Source of the DNA: Paenibacillus sp. FSL H7-0331
GTDB taxonomy: Bacteria; Bacillota; Bacilli; Paenibacillales; NBRC-103111
NCBI RefSeq assembly: GCF_001956045.1
Contig: NZ_MRTH01000012.1
Coordinates: forward strand, 193,745 to 257,744
Direction of reading: 5' to 3'
DNA: 64,000 nucleotides
Positions within the stretch are counted from its first letter, which is position 1. The number at the start of each line of letters is the position of its first letter. Shown piece by piece: positions 10,221 to 19,070 of the stretch. The position numbers and the translations under genes were made by a program. A model generated the notes under the pieces. That model saw only the letters and a list, made by a program, of their open reading frames with translations, did no database searches and was not told where the DNA came from.

Positions 10221-12179
10221 ATGGTAATGAAAAGTAAAAGGTTAGTTTGTATAATGCTATCCTTGTTGTTGTTTCAGTGCTCCACCTTTACCGCAGCAGC
10301 AGTTGATAATGTGCTGCAAAATCAGGCCGTCAATGGTGGTGTGATTAATCAAAATATTGTGTTCGTTGATTTGAAGACTGATCATTGGGCATATGAGGCG
10401 ATATCCGATTTGTCCAAAAAAGGATACATCAACGGTTATGAGGATGAAACGTTCAAACCTGACAATTCTATTTCCCGAGAAGAATTTGCCAAACTCATTG
10501 CGACTACTTTTTATTTGGATATACCTTCACCCAAAGCACCTTCTTATTATGATGTTCAAACTGACAAATGGTCGTATCCGTATGTGGAAGCAGCCAAAGA
10601 TTTTTTAACCGGCTATTATCCTCCTGGAGGCAAAGCGTTTTTTAGCCCGGAAATTAAAGCTACTCGCGAAGATGTTGCAGTTGCACTAGTCAAAACTTTG
10701 GGACTCACCACCAACGACCTTACCAACAAAAATATATTGGATCGAAAATTTAAAGATGTAAGCAAAGTTTCCTACGGAATAAGGGATTATGTTGCGATAG
10801 CTACCGAAAGATCTTTAATCAGTGGATATGAAGATGGTACATTCCGTCCTGACAAGCCTATAACTCGCGCAGAAATCGCCACGCTTTTGTATAGAGCCAT
10901 TAAGACATCGGCTAAAGATCAAGGTGATGGACCACTTCTTAAAGTAAGTGTTCCTGAAAAAACGTCAAATTCTACTGTATACATATCAGGAACAGTTAGT
11001 AACAATGCAAAGGTAACGATCAATGGCAAAGATGTAACGAAGATCATAGACGGTCAATTTAAAGAAGGGTTTAAGTTAGAGAAGGAAGGTAGTTATGAAC
11101 TTACTATTATTGCCACATTATCCAGTGGAAAAACAAACACGATAGTCAAAAAAGTGACGTATGAAATCGAAGGTCCAGAGTTAAAGATTGATGATATTCC
11201 AGAAACCACAAGCTCACAGACGATATCGATTTCGGGTACGGTAACGGATAAGAACGATTCGTTTCCTACCGTATATTTGAATGATGAGAAAATCCACGGT
11301 AGCAATTATTTTTCAAAGAGTGACATTGTACTTGTCGAAGGTGAGAACATTCTGGTGTTCAAAGCGAAAAACAGCTTGGATAAAGTGACCACAATTACAA
11401 AAAAGATTACCTTTACAGCGGGAGGTCCGACTCTTAAGATAGATGAAATCCCGGAGACAACGAACTCACAGACGATATCGATATCGGGTACGGTAACGGA
11501 TAAGAACGATTCGTTTCCTACCGTCTATTTAAATGATGAGAAAATTGGCGGCAGCAGTTATTTTTCGAAGAGTGATATTGTGCTGGTCGAGGGTGAGAAC
11601 ATTCTGGTCTTCAAAGCGAAAAACAATGTGGATAAAGTGACGACAATTACAAAAAAGATTACTTTTACAGCAGGAGGTCCGATTCTCAAGGTAGATGATA
11701 TCCCGGAGACAACGAACTCACAGACGATATCCATATCAGGAACGGTGACGGACAAGAATGATTCGTTTCCAACCGTCTATTTAAATGATGAGAAGATCGG
11801 TGGCAGCAGTTATTTTTCAAAGAGAGACATCGTACTGGCTGAGGGTGAGAACATTCTGATTTTCAAAGCGAAAAACAGCGTGGGTAAAGTGACCACAGTA
11901 ACCAAAAGGATCACCTTTACAGCGGGAGGTCCCATTCTCAAGGTAGATTATATTCCAGAGAAAACCTCGTCTAGCAAGATATCGGTATCAGGAACAGTAA
12001 CAGATAAGAACGATTCGTTTCCGCTTGTGTATTTAAATGATGAGAAAATCGGTGGCAGCAGCTATTTTTCCAAGTATGATATTCCCTTAAAAGCGGGTGA
12101 AAACACGTTTGTATTTAAGGCTGTTAATAACCTTGGAAAGAGCTCGACGGTGACAAAAAGCGTTTATTACCAAAAGTAA
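10221..12179 (+). CDS. secreted SLH-domain protein with tandem beta-sandwich repeats
   Basis: A 652-residue cell-surface protein. A signal peptide (residues 1 to ~27, ending STFTAAA) is followed by three S-layer homology domains, seen as DHWAYEAISDLSKKGYINGY, SYPYVEAAKDFLTGYY and YVAIATERSLISGYEDGTF. These anchor proteins to pyruvylated secondary wall polymer. The rest is five beta-sandwich modules. The first is divergent; the last four are near identical, each 84 residues, opening with LKVDDIPETT and carrying GTVTDKNDSFP and YLNDEKIGGSSYF. AAGGAG lies 8 nt before the ATG. The repeats may be a spacer stalk or ligand-binding modules; no enzymatic domain is seen. Confidence 0.85.
   Translation: MVMKSKRLVCIMLSLLLFQCSTFTAAAVDNVLQNQAVNGGVINQNIVFVDLKTDHWAYEAISDLSKKGYINGYEDETFKPDNSISREEFAKLIATTFYLDIPSPKAPSYYDVQTDKWSYPYVEAAKDFLTGYYPPGGKAFFSPEIKATREDVAVALVKTLGLTTNDLTNKNILDRKFKDVSKVSYGIRDYVAIATERSLISGYEDGTFRPDKPITRAEIATLLYRAIKTSAKDQGDGPLLKVSVPEKTSNSTVYISGTVSNNAKVTINGKDVTKIIDGQFKEGFKLEKEGSYELTIIATLSSGKTNTIVKKVTYEIEGPELKIDDIPETTSSQTISISGTVTDKNDSFPTVYLNDEKIHGSNYFSKSDIVLVEGENILVFKAKNSLDKVTTITKKITFTAGGPTLKIDEIPETTNSQTISISGTVTDKNDSFPTVYLNDEKIGGSSYFSKSDIVLVEGENILVFKAKNNVDKVTTITKKITFTAGGPILKVDDIPETTNSQTISISGTVTDKNDSFPTVYLNDEKIGGSSYFSKRDIVLAEGENILIFKAKNSVGKVTTVTKRITFTAGGPILKVDYIPEKTSSSKISVSGTVTDKNDSFPLVYLNDEKIGGSSYFSKYDIPLKAGENTFVFKAVNNLGKSSTVTKSVYYQK
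11175..12179 (+). repeat. four tandem 252-bp repeats inside the SLH gene
   Basis: Units begin at 11175, 11427, 11679 and 11931, an exact 252-bp (84-codon) period. The middle units are the most alike and the last is more divergent in its second half. In-phase repeats of this kind can expand or contract by recombination. Confidence 0.9.
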
Positions 12180-12298
12180 TCAGGGGTTGGCAGGCATGAT
12201 TTCTGTTAAGATTTGTCTTGTTTGATGGAGCATTTATGCCCAAACGAGCGGTCCAAGCAGCGAGAATGTCTGCTTGTTTTCTCTCCAAAGTTAATTTC

Positions 12299-12328
12299 TT
12301 GCGATAAAAAGATAAGTTATGCTATCAT
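12299..12328 (+). promoter_or_regulatory. candidate sigma-A promoter of the acc-pyk operon
   Basis: TTGCGA at 12299-12304 and TATCAT at 12323-12328 with an 18-bp spacer, and TGC directly before the -10 (extended -10). It lies about 30 bp before the small gene that heads the operon. Confidence 0.5.
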
Positions 12329-12358
12329 TAGTGCATTATGTTCGGGAGGTCTTGTTTC

Positions 12359-12550
12359 ATGTGGACCGTTATTTATATTGCGCCAACTGCCAAAATTGCA
12401 GATCGAATTAAGGAAAAGCTGACGGAAGAAGGCTTTCTTGTTCAAGTACGGGCGATTAACATGACTAAGAATCAATTTGAAATCGTGGTTCCTGAAGGTG
12501 AAGTGGAAGAAGTGCAGGACGTACTCAACTCCATTTTGCATAGACATTAA
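12359..12550 (+). CDS. small conserved protein upstream of accD
   Basis: A 63-residue protein, MWTVIYIAP...ILHRH, with an alternating strand-helix-strand pattern (AKIADRIKEKLTEEGFLVQV) like small ACT/DUF2007-type folds. I do not recognise a biochemical role. GGGAGG lies 8 nt before the ATG at 12359; the in-frame ATG at 12338 overlaps the promoter. It is 51 bp before accD and reads in the same direction, so it probably shares the acc transcript. Some databases label such short genes 'glutamate decarboxylase' without support in the sequence. Confidence 0.65.
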   Translation: MWTVIYIAPTAKIADRIKEKLTEEGFLVQVRAINMTKNQFEIVVPEGEVEEVQDVLNSILHRH

Positions 12551-12601
12551 CGTGAGAATGAAGGACCGCATTTGAACAACAACAGCAAGTGAGGTGTAGC
12601 C

Positions 12602-13513
12602 GTGCAATTTAAAGACTTTTTTCAGAAAAAAAAGTATGCGACCATTCCAGGCGCCAATAGAACTACAGTGCCGCGGGTCGATGAGAACGGGGAAAACATT
12701 CCTGACGACAAGCCCAAGAGGGAAATTCCCGAAGGCTTGATGAATAAATGTCCGAAGTGTGCAACGATTCAATTTTCCAAGGAACTGGAAAAGAATCTCA
12801 AGGTGTGCAGCACATGTGGATACCATTTCAAATTAAGTGCGGTTGAGCGGATCCAGATGGTCATGGATGAGGGCCGTTTTTTTGAATATGACAGTGAAAT
12901 GATTTCCGAGGACCCGCTGGAATTCCCGGATTATGTGAACAAATATCGTAAAGCAGTGGACACGACTGGCATGAACGATGCCGTTATTACCGGTGAAGGT
13001 ACAATAGGTGGGTTTCCGGTTGTTGCCGCGGTGATGAGCTTCGATTTTATGGGCGGTACCCTGGGCTCGGTTGTTGGGGAAAAAGTGACATCAGCAATTG
13101 AGCTTGCGATACAGAAGAAGTATCCGATCATCATCTTCTCCACCTCGGGTGGCGCGAGGATGCAGGAGAGTATCCTCAGTCTGATGCAGATGGCCAAAAC
13201 AAGTGCTGCCTTGGCACAATTGAACGAGCAGGGCGGCTTGTTTATTTCCGTGATTACGGACCCTACCTTCGGGGGCGTATCCGCTAGTTATGCTATGCTG
13301 GGCGATTATATTATTGCTGAGCCGGGTGCAGCCTTCGGATTTACCGGACGCCGTGTTATTGAACAAACCATTCGTCAAAAGCTGCCCGACAATTTCCAAA
13401 CCGCGGAATTTAACTTAAGCCACGGTCAGGTGGATATGGTAGTGGTACGTAAGGATATGAAAAGCACTTTGATCCGCTTGCTGGATTTGCATGTCGTAAA
13501 GGGGGATTTGTAG
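12602..13513 (+). CDS. accD: acetyl-CoA carboxylase carboxyltransferase subunit beta
   Basis: A 303-residue carboxyltransferase beta subunit, which with AccA moves CO2 from biotinylated AccB to acetyl-CoA to make malonyl-CoA for fatty acid synthesis. The N-terminal zinc ribbon has C50, C53, C69 and C72 (CPKC...CSTC). The crotonase-like core includes IFSTSGGARMQE and FGGVSASYAML. The start is a GTG at 12602 with GAGGTG upstream. One base separates it from accA, the usual layout for a stoichiometric complex. Confidence 0.95.
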   Translation: MQFKDFFQKKKYATIPGANRTTVPRVDENGENIPDDKPKREIPEGLMNKCPKCATIQFSKELEKNLKVCSTCGYHFKLSAVERIQMVMDEGRFFEYDSEMISEDPLEFPDYVNKYRKAVDTTGMNDAVITGEGTIGGFPVVAAVMSFDFMGGTLGSVVGEKVTSAIELAIQKKYPIIIFSTSGGARMQESILSLMQMAKTSAALAQLNEQGGLFISVITDPTFGGVSASYAMLGDYIIAEPGAAFGFTGRRVIEQTIRQKLPDNFQTAEFNLSHGQVDMVVVRKDMKSTLIRLLDLHVVKGDL

Positions 13514-13514
13514 A

Positions 13515-14495
13515 ATGGCAGGTGAATTACCCTTTGAACAGCCTTTGTTGGAGCTGAAGGCTAAGATCGAGGAATTGCGTAATTTCGGATCTGAAAGGCA
13601 AATGGATTTTTCCGATGAGATTGCCCGCTTGGAGAATCGCTACGAGCAATTAGCGGCCGAGCTGTACAGCAGTATGACCACATCCCAAAAAATGCAGCTG
13701 GCCCGTCATCCGCAGCGGCCGACAACACTTGATTATATACAGCTTATTTTTACCGATTATATGGAGCTGCATGGCGACCGCTTATACGGCGATGATCTGG
13801 CTATTATTGGTGGCTTGGCGAGGCTTGGCGGCGTTCCCGTTACTGTGATCGGGCATCAAAAGGGCAAGGATACGAAGGATAATATTGCCCGCCACTTCGG
13901 CATGCCTCATCCAGATGGCTTGCGTAAAGGCTTGCGCTTGATGAAGCAGGCGAACAAATTCAAGCGACCTATCATTACCTTTATTGATACACCGGGAGCT
14001 TATCCAGGTAGTGCAGCCGAGGAACGCGGACAAGGCGAGGCTATCGCCAGAAACCTGATGGAGATGGCTTCTTTTGGCGTGCCGATTCTATGTGTGGTCA
14101 TCGGTGAAGGCGGCAGCGGCGGGGCGTTGGCTCTCGGTGTCGGCAATCGCGTGTTTATGCTTGAGAATTCAATCTATTCAGTCAGCACGCCGGAAGCGGC
14201 TTCCTCGATTTTGTACAAGGATGCTACAAGATCAGGTGAAGTGGCCGAGGCAATGAAAATAACCGCCGATCATATTTTGAAATTAGGGGTTATTGATGCG
14301 ATTATCCCTGAGCCACGCGGCGGTGCCCATCGCGATCTGGCGTCTTTGGCAGAGGTCATTAAAGAAACCTTAATAAATAATTTGCAGGAGTTGGCTGTTC
14401 TTTCAGAGAAAGAGCTAGTAGAAGACCGTTATAAGAAATTCAGGAAAATCGGAAGGTTTACTTACACTCAGGAGGGTAATCACAATCATGCGTAA
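13515..14495 (+). CDS. accA: acetyl-CoA carboxylase carboxyltransferase subunit alpha
   Basis: A 326-residue alpha subunit of the carboxyltransferase. The N-terminal helical arm ([16 protein letters not shown]) is followed by the crotonase core with [11 protein letters not shown] and [15 protein letters not shown], which shape the CoA site. AAAGGGGG, within the last codons of accD, supplies the ribosome binding site. The 3' end overlaps the start of pyk by 8 bp, so the two are co-translated. In B. subtilis pfkA lies between them; it is absent here. Confidence 0.95.
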   Translation: MAGELPFEQPLLELKAKIEELRNFGSERQMDFSDEIARLENRYEQLAAELYSSMTTSQKMQLARHPQRPTTLDYIQLIFTDYMELHGDRLYGDDLAIIGGLARLGGVPVTVIGHQKGKDTKDNIARHFGMPHPDGLRKGLRLMKQANKFKRPIITFIDTPGAYPGSAAEERGQGEAIARNLMEMASFGVPILCVVIGEGGSGGALALGVGNRVFMLENSIYSVSTPEAASSILYKDATRSGEVAEAMKITADHILKLGVIDAIIPEPRGGAHRDLASLAEVIKETLINNLQELAVLSEKELVEDRYKKFRKIGRFTYTQEGNHNHA

Positions 14496-16245
14496 AACGA
14501 AAATAGTATGTACCATAGGTCCGGTAAGTGAGTCACTGGAAATGTTTAAAAAGCTTATCAACGGCGGAATGAACGTATGCCGTTTGAACTTCTCGCACGG
14601 CGATTTTGAAGAGCACGGCAACCGGATCAAGAACGTTCGTCAGGCTGCTGAGGAGCTGAATAAGACCGTTGCTATTCTATTGGATACCAAAGGCCCGGAA
14701 ATTCGTACAGGCAAGCTGAAGGACGATCAGAAGGTTGAGCTTGTGCAGGATCAATTTATCACGCTAACAACTGAGGAAATTATCGGAGATGCGAACCGTG
14801 TGCATATCACTTATGCCGATTTGCCAAGAGATGTCAGAGTCGGCGCAACCATCCTGATCGATGACGGTTTAATCGGTTTAGAGGTTGTAGACAAAACCTT
14901 TACTGAAATCAAATGCCGCATTGTCAATGGCGGTCTATTGGGCGGTAAAAAAGGTGTTAACGTACCAGGCGTTAAAATTAATCTTCCGGGTATTACGGAA
15001 AAAGACGCTAACGATATCATCTTTGGTATCGAGCAGGGTGTCGATTTTATCGCTGCTTCATTCGTACGTAAGGCTAGCGACGTTATCGAAATTCGTGAAA
15101 TTTTGGAGCGTCACAACGCTACTCATATCCAAATCATTTCCAAAATCGAAAACCAGGAGGGTGTCGATAACCTGGATGAAATTTTGGAGGTTTCCGATGG
15201 CTTAATGGTTGCTCGTGGCGATCTTGGTGTGGAAATTCCCGCTGAAGATGTGCCTATCGTACAAAAAGCGATGATCAAGAAATGTAATCAAGCCGGTAAA
15301 CCGGTTATTACAGCGACGATGATGCTGGATTCCATGCAGCGCAATCCGCGCCCAACCCGTGCGGAAGCAAGTGACGTGGCCAATGCGATTTTTGACGGAA
15401 CAGATGCTGTGATGCTGTCCGGTGAAACAGCAGCCGGGAAATATCCGCTTGAGTCCGTTATGATGATGGCTCGTATTGCTGAGCGTGCAGAGAGTGCGTT
15501 GGAGCACCGTGAAATTTTTATTCGTCAAAGCAATGCACAACAAAAAACGGTAACCGAAGCGATCTCGCAAGCGGTAGCCAATTCTGCACTGGATCTGGAA
15601 GCCAAAGCGATATTGACTTCTACGGAAAGTGGCTATACTGCTCGTATGGTGTCCAAATACCGTCCGAAAGCACCGATTATTGCAGTCACTCCAATTGACC
15701 ATGTACTGCGTCGCTTATCGCTGGTGTGGGGCGTTATCCCGGTTAAGGGCGAGCATTGTGAAACAACGGACGAGCTGTTCAGCCGCGCGGTTGACAGCAG
15801 CTTGGATGCAGGACTCGTTAGTCTTGGTGATCTGGTTGTTATTACGGCTGGTGTGCCAGTAGGCCGCTCTGGAACGACGAACCTGATTAAGGTTCATCAA
15901 ATTGGTGATATGATTGCTAAAGGTCAAGGCATCGGAACACAAATTGCAACAGGTACAGTAGTTGCAGCCAAAAGTGCAGAAGAAGCTAATGCCAAGGCAG
16001 TTGAAGGCTGCATCCTGGTTACCGTAACAACGGATAAGGACTATATGCCTGCGATCGAAAAAGCATCCGCGATTATCACCGAAACAGGTGGAATCACCTC
16101 ACATGCAGCAGTGGTTGGTATCTCGCTCAGCAAAACTGTTGTTGTTGGGGTTGAACGTGCTTTGGAGCTCATTAAAGACGGCACGGAAGTGTCGATTTAT
16201 CCAGAGGTTGGTGTGATCTACTCCGGAAGCGCACGCGTTCTTTAA
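14488..16245 (+). CDS. pyk: pyruvate kinase with C-terminal PEP-utilising domain
   Basis: A 585-residue enzyme converting PEP and ADP to pyruvate and ATP. The TIM barrel carries [25 protein letters not shown], the ISKIENQEG lysine block and [12 protein letters not shown]. The last ~110 residues are the extra PEP-synthase-like swivelling domain ([13 protein letters not shown]) typical of Bacillales pyruvate kinases. AGGAGG lies inside the end of accA. Placement in the acc operon ties the last glycolytic step to malonyl-CoA supply. Confidence 0.95.
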   Translation: MRKTKIVCTIGPVSESLEMFKKLINGGMNVCRLNFSHGDFEEHGNRIKNVRQAAEELNKTVAILLDTKGPEIRTGKLKDDQKVELVQDQFITLTTEEIIGDANRVHITYADLPRDVRVGATILIDDGLIGLEVVDKTFTEIKCRIVNGGLLGGKKGVNVPGVKINLPGITEKDANDIIFGIEQGVDFIAASFVRKASDVIEIREILERHNATHIQIISKIENQEGVDNLDEILEVSDGLMVARGDLGVEIPAEDVPIVQKAMIKKCNQAGKPVITATMMLDSMQRNPRPTRAEASDVANAIFDGTDAVMLSGETAAGKYPLESVMMMARIAERAESALEHREIFIRQSNAQQKTVTEAISQAVANSALDLEAKAILTSTESGYTARMVSKYRPKAPIIAVTPIDHVLRRLSLVWGVIPVKGEHCETTDELFSRAVDSSLDAGLVSLGDLVVITAGVPVGRSGTTNLIKVHQIGDMIAKGQGIGTQIATGTVVAAKSAEEANAKAVEGCILVTVTTDKDYMPAIEKASAIITETGGITSHAAVVGISLSKTVVVGVERALELIKDGTEVSIYPEVGVIYSGSARVL

Positions 16246-16266
16246 TTAACAGGTATACCGTAATCA

Positions 16267-16308
16267 AAAGAGTGAACTCGATAAGCATGTCGGTTTCACT
16301 CTTTTTTT
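16267..16308 (+). terminator. Rho-independent terminator of the acc-pyk operon
   Basis: A 10-bp perfect stem AAAGAGTGAA/TTCACTCTTT with a T run that continues the right arm. Confidence 0.9.
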
Positions 16309-16401
16309 GCGACTATATAAGCAGTAGAACGTGTTCTAATGATGGATTGCAGCCGGAAGAGTGAGAAGAAAGCTAACTTGGGATGATAGAAGGCAGGAGG
16401 T

Positions 16402-16830
16402 ATGAATGAAACTATGGAATTATCGGCATGGTTTGCATATACTTTAAGAGTACGTTACCAGGAAACGGATCAGATGGGCGTTGTTTACCATACGAATTAT
16501 GTCAATTGGTTTGAAATCGGACGAACCGAGCTCATTCGTTCTATGGGCATGACGTACAAAGAGATAGAGGAAAAGGGCGTATTACTGCCCCTGATTGATT
16601 TGCAGATGCAGTTTAAGCTTCCTGCCAATTATGATGATCTGATTACGATACGAACCCGGATTGCGGAATACTCGAGCATTCGATTGCATTTTGATTCCGA
16701 GATCCGCCGTGGGGAAGAATTGCTGGTCAGCGGGTGCACCAAGCATGTATGGGTCAATCGGGCATGGAAACCGACGCGCATTGACAGGGCCCTACCCGAG
16801 TTATATGCTTTGATACATAACCAACCATGA
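16402..16830 (+). CDS. acyl-CoA thioesterase (YbgC/4HBT hot-dog fold)
   Basis: A 142-residue hot-dog protein with the 4-hydroxybenzoyl-CoA thioesterase signature YQETDQMGVVYHTNYVNWFE; D23 is the expected catalytic aspartate. It would hydrolyse acyl-CoA thioesters in the cytoplasm; chain-length preference is not visible. AGGAGG ends 1 nt before the ATG at 16402, so initiation may use AAGG further up or the in-frame ATG at 16414. It lies alone between the pyk terminator and ppk. Confidence 0.8.
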   Translation: MNETMELSAWFAYTLRVRYQETDQMGVVYHTNYVNWFEIGRTELIRSMGMTYKEIEEKGVLLPLIDLQMQFKLPANYDDLITIRTRIAEYSSIRLHFDSEIRRGEELLVSGCTKHVWVNRAWKPTRIDRALPELYALIHNQP

Positions 16831-16833
16831 CAG

Positions 16834-16872
16834 TTTACAAATAATTAACATAAATCGCATCTTCTGTTGACA
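16834..16872 (+). promoter_or_regulatory. candidate PhoP boxes upstream of ppk
   Basis: TTTACA (16834), TTAACA (16845) and TTGACA (16867) lie at offsets 0, 11 and 33, the 11-bp register of Firmicute PhoP half-sites (TTMAYA-like); the slot at 16856 is not conserved. The last one may double as the -35 of ppk. A 16-bp stretch here recurs upstream of the phoR-like gene. Confidence 0.55.
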
Positions 16873-16976
16873 TTGTCGAGCTACGATGAAAATAGCAGAA
16901 TGAGAGTAGAAATAGCGCGAAAGCTATCGAATTTCATTTTGAAACTGGTCGAATTCTATGGAGGTTACGCAACATT

Positions 16977-19070
16977 ATGAGAGAGATCGCGGCGCCTAGA
17001 GAAAGAGAAGCATCGTCTAATTATATTAACCGTGATTTAAGCTGGCTTGAGTTTAATTGGCGTGTATTGCAAGAAGCTCAGGATGCGGAAACGCCTTTAC
17101 TGGAAAGAGCCAAGTTTCTGGCCATCGTAGCGTCCAATTTGGATGAGTTTATGAGTGTGCGGGTTGCGGGTATTAAAGATCAGATTAAAGCGGGTTACAT
17201 AAAAAAAGACTTTACCGGCTATACCCCAGCGGGCTTGTTCAAACGTATTATGAAGCGGTCAGCGAAAATGGTATCCGAGCAGTATAAATCATACCGGGAT
17301 GTTTCCAGACAATTGGCTAAAGAAGGTATTATATTTACGGATTATGAGGACTTGAATATCAGTCAGCGCAAAGCGATGGATATTTATTTTCATGATATTG
17401 TGTTTCCGGTGTTGACACCGATGGCTGTGGATCAGAGCCGCCCGTTTCCTTTGGTGCATACACAGGCTGTCTACCTCGCTGTTGTGTTGATGAAGGAGGG
17501 CGATGATCCGGAGGAGGAGCCGTATTTTGCGATTGTACAGGTCCCTTCCAATTTGGCCCGTTGTATTGAGGTGCCAGCAAGATCGAACAGCAAGAAGCAT
17601 GAATTTGTATTGCTTGAGGATTTGATTGAACATCATATTAAGACTTTATTTTCCGGTTATACGCCGATTTCGGTGCATGGCTTCCGCTTGACACGTAATG
17701 CCGATTTAACGCTGAATGAGGAAGGCGCCGAGGACCTGCTTGAAGAGATCGAGAAGGAGCTTCGCCGTCGTCGCTGGGGCGCGCCTGTAAGACTTGAGGT
17801 ACAAAAGGGCATTCATGCTTACGCGCTAACTCAATTGATGGACGAATTTGAGGTCACCGATAATTCTATTGAGATAGATGGCCCGTTAGATTTAAGCTTC
17901 TTGATGAAGCTGGTCTTTTCTCTAAAGGGTTACGATAATCTAAAATACAAACCTATCGAGCCTGTATATCCGTCGGAGCTGCTGGAAGTGGAGGACATAT
18001 TCGGGAAGCTGAGGCAGCAGGATGTACTGCTCTATCATCCATATGAATCCTTTGACGCGGTAACCGATTTTGTCGTGCAGGCAGCGTATGACGCCGATGT
18101 GTTGGCTATCAAAATGACATTGTACCGGGTCAGCGGCAATTCTCCTTTGATCCAGGCATTGGCAAGAGCGGCTGAATCGGGCAAGCAGGTAACGGTCGTC
18201 GTTGAGCTTAAAGCCCGTTTTGATGAAGAACGTAATATAGCATGGGCAAGAAAGCTGGAGCAGTCCGGATGTCATGTTGTTTATGGATTGGTAGGCTTAA
18301 AAACGCATGCCAAGATCACCTTGGTTGTCCGTCAGGAGCCAGATGGCTTACGTCGTTATGTCCACGTCGGTACGGGAAATTATAATGATAGCACGGCTAA
18401 ACTCTACACAGACATTGGTCTGTTTACATCTGATCCGATCATTGGTGAGGATGCGTCGGCTCTGTTCAATGAGGTTACCGGCTATTCGGCACCTCATAAC
18501 TGGAAAGCATTTGGGGTTGCGCCTACGGTGATGAAGGATAGACTATTTGAGAAAATTCGCCGTGAAGCCCAGCATGCAGTCGAAGGTAGACCAGCCCGTA
18601 TCATTGCCAAGCTGAATTCACTATCCAATCAGGAAATGATCGACGAGTTATATGAGGCATCCAAGGCAGGTGTCAAAATCGAGCTTATCGTTCGCGGAGT
18701 GTGTTGTTTACGGCCGGGTGTAGAGGGCTTGAGTGAAAATATTAGTGTGATTAGTATCGTGGACCGTTTTCTGGAGCATTCGCGTATTATTTATTTTGAA
18801 AACGGCGGAGAGAACGAGATGTACCTGTCCAGCGCGGATTGGATGACAAGAAACCTGACGAAACGAATTGAACTGACTTGCCCGGTATTCGATCAGGATT
18901 TACGCAAGATCCTGATGCGAATACTGGAGTTGAGCCTGGGCGATAACGTGAAGGCTCGGATGCTGCAGTCCAATGGCATGTATGCAAGAGTCATCAACGA
19001 GGCACCGCCGCTAAGAAGCCAGTTTGAAGCGATGAAAATCAAAGTCTGGAAAAAGAAATCTCACTCCTGA
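16977..19070 (+). CDS. ppk: polyphosphate kinase 1
   Basis: A 697-residue enzyme that reversibly polymerises the gamma-phosphate of ATP into polyphosphate. The N-terminal domain begins YINRDLSWLEFNWRVL. The two phospholipase-D-like catalytic domains follow, with the autophosphorylated histidine H444 in GLKTHAKI and the second conserved histidine H601 in LEHSRIIYF. GGAGG precedes the ATG. It is convergent with ppx and their 3' ends overlap by 10 bp. The upstream PhoP-like sites suggest induction under phosphate limitation. Confidence 0.95.
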   Translation: MREIAAPREREASSNYINRDLSWLEFNWRVLQEAQDAETPLLERAKFLAIVASNLDEFMSVRVAGIKDQIKAGYIKKDFTGYTPAGLFKRIMKRSAKMVSEQYKSYRDVSRQLAKEGIIFTDYEDLNISQRKAMDIYFHDIVFPVLTPMAVDQSRPFPLVHTQAVYLAVVLMKEGDDPEEEPYFAIVQVPSNLARCIEVPARSNSKKHEFVLLEDLIEHHIKTLFSGYTPISVHGFRLTRNADLTLNEEGAEDLLEEIEKELRRRRWGAPVRLEVQKGIHAYALTQLMDEFEVTDNSIEIDGPLDLSFLMKLVFSLKGYDNLKYKPIEPVYPSELLEVEDIFGKLRQQDVLLYHPYESFDAVTDFVVQAAYDADVLAIKMTLYRVSGNSPLIQALARAAESGKQVTVVVELKARFDEERNIAWARKLEQSGCHVVYGLVGLKTHAKITLVVRQEPDGLRRYVHVGTGNYNDSTAKLYTDIGLFTSDPIIGEDASALFNEVTGYSAPHNWKAFGVAPTVMKDRLFEKIRREAQHAVEGRPARIIAKLNSLSNQEMIDELYEASKAGVKIELIVRGVCCLRPGVEGLSENISVISIVDRFLEHSRIIYFENGGENEMYLSSADWMTRNLTKRIELTCPVFDQDLRKILMRILELSLGDNVKARMLQSNGMYARVINEAPPLRSQFEAMKIKVWKKKSHS

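Noticed and set aside
11175..12179. Regular repeats considered as a CRISPR array
   Set aside because: The period is 252 bp, in frame with a long coding sequence, and there are no short direct repeats separated by unique spacers.
12338..12550. Glutamate decarboxylase label for the small gene before accD
   Set aside because: The product is 63 residues and cannot hold a PLP-dependent decarboxylase; it shows none of that family's motifs.
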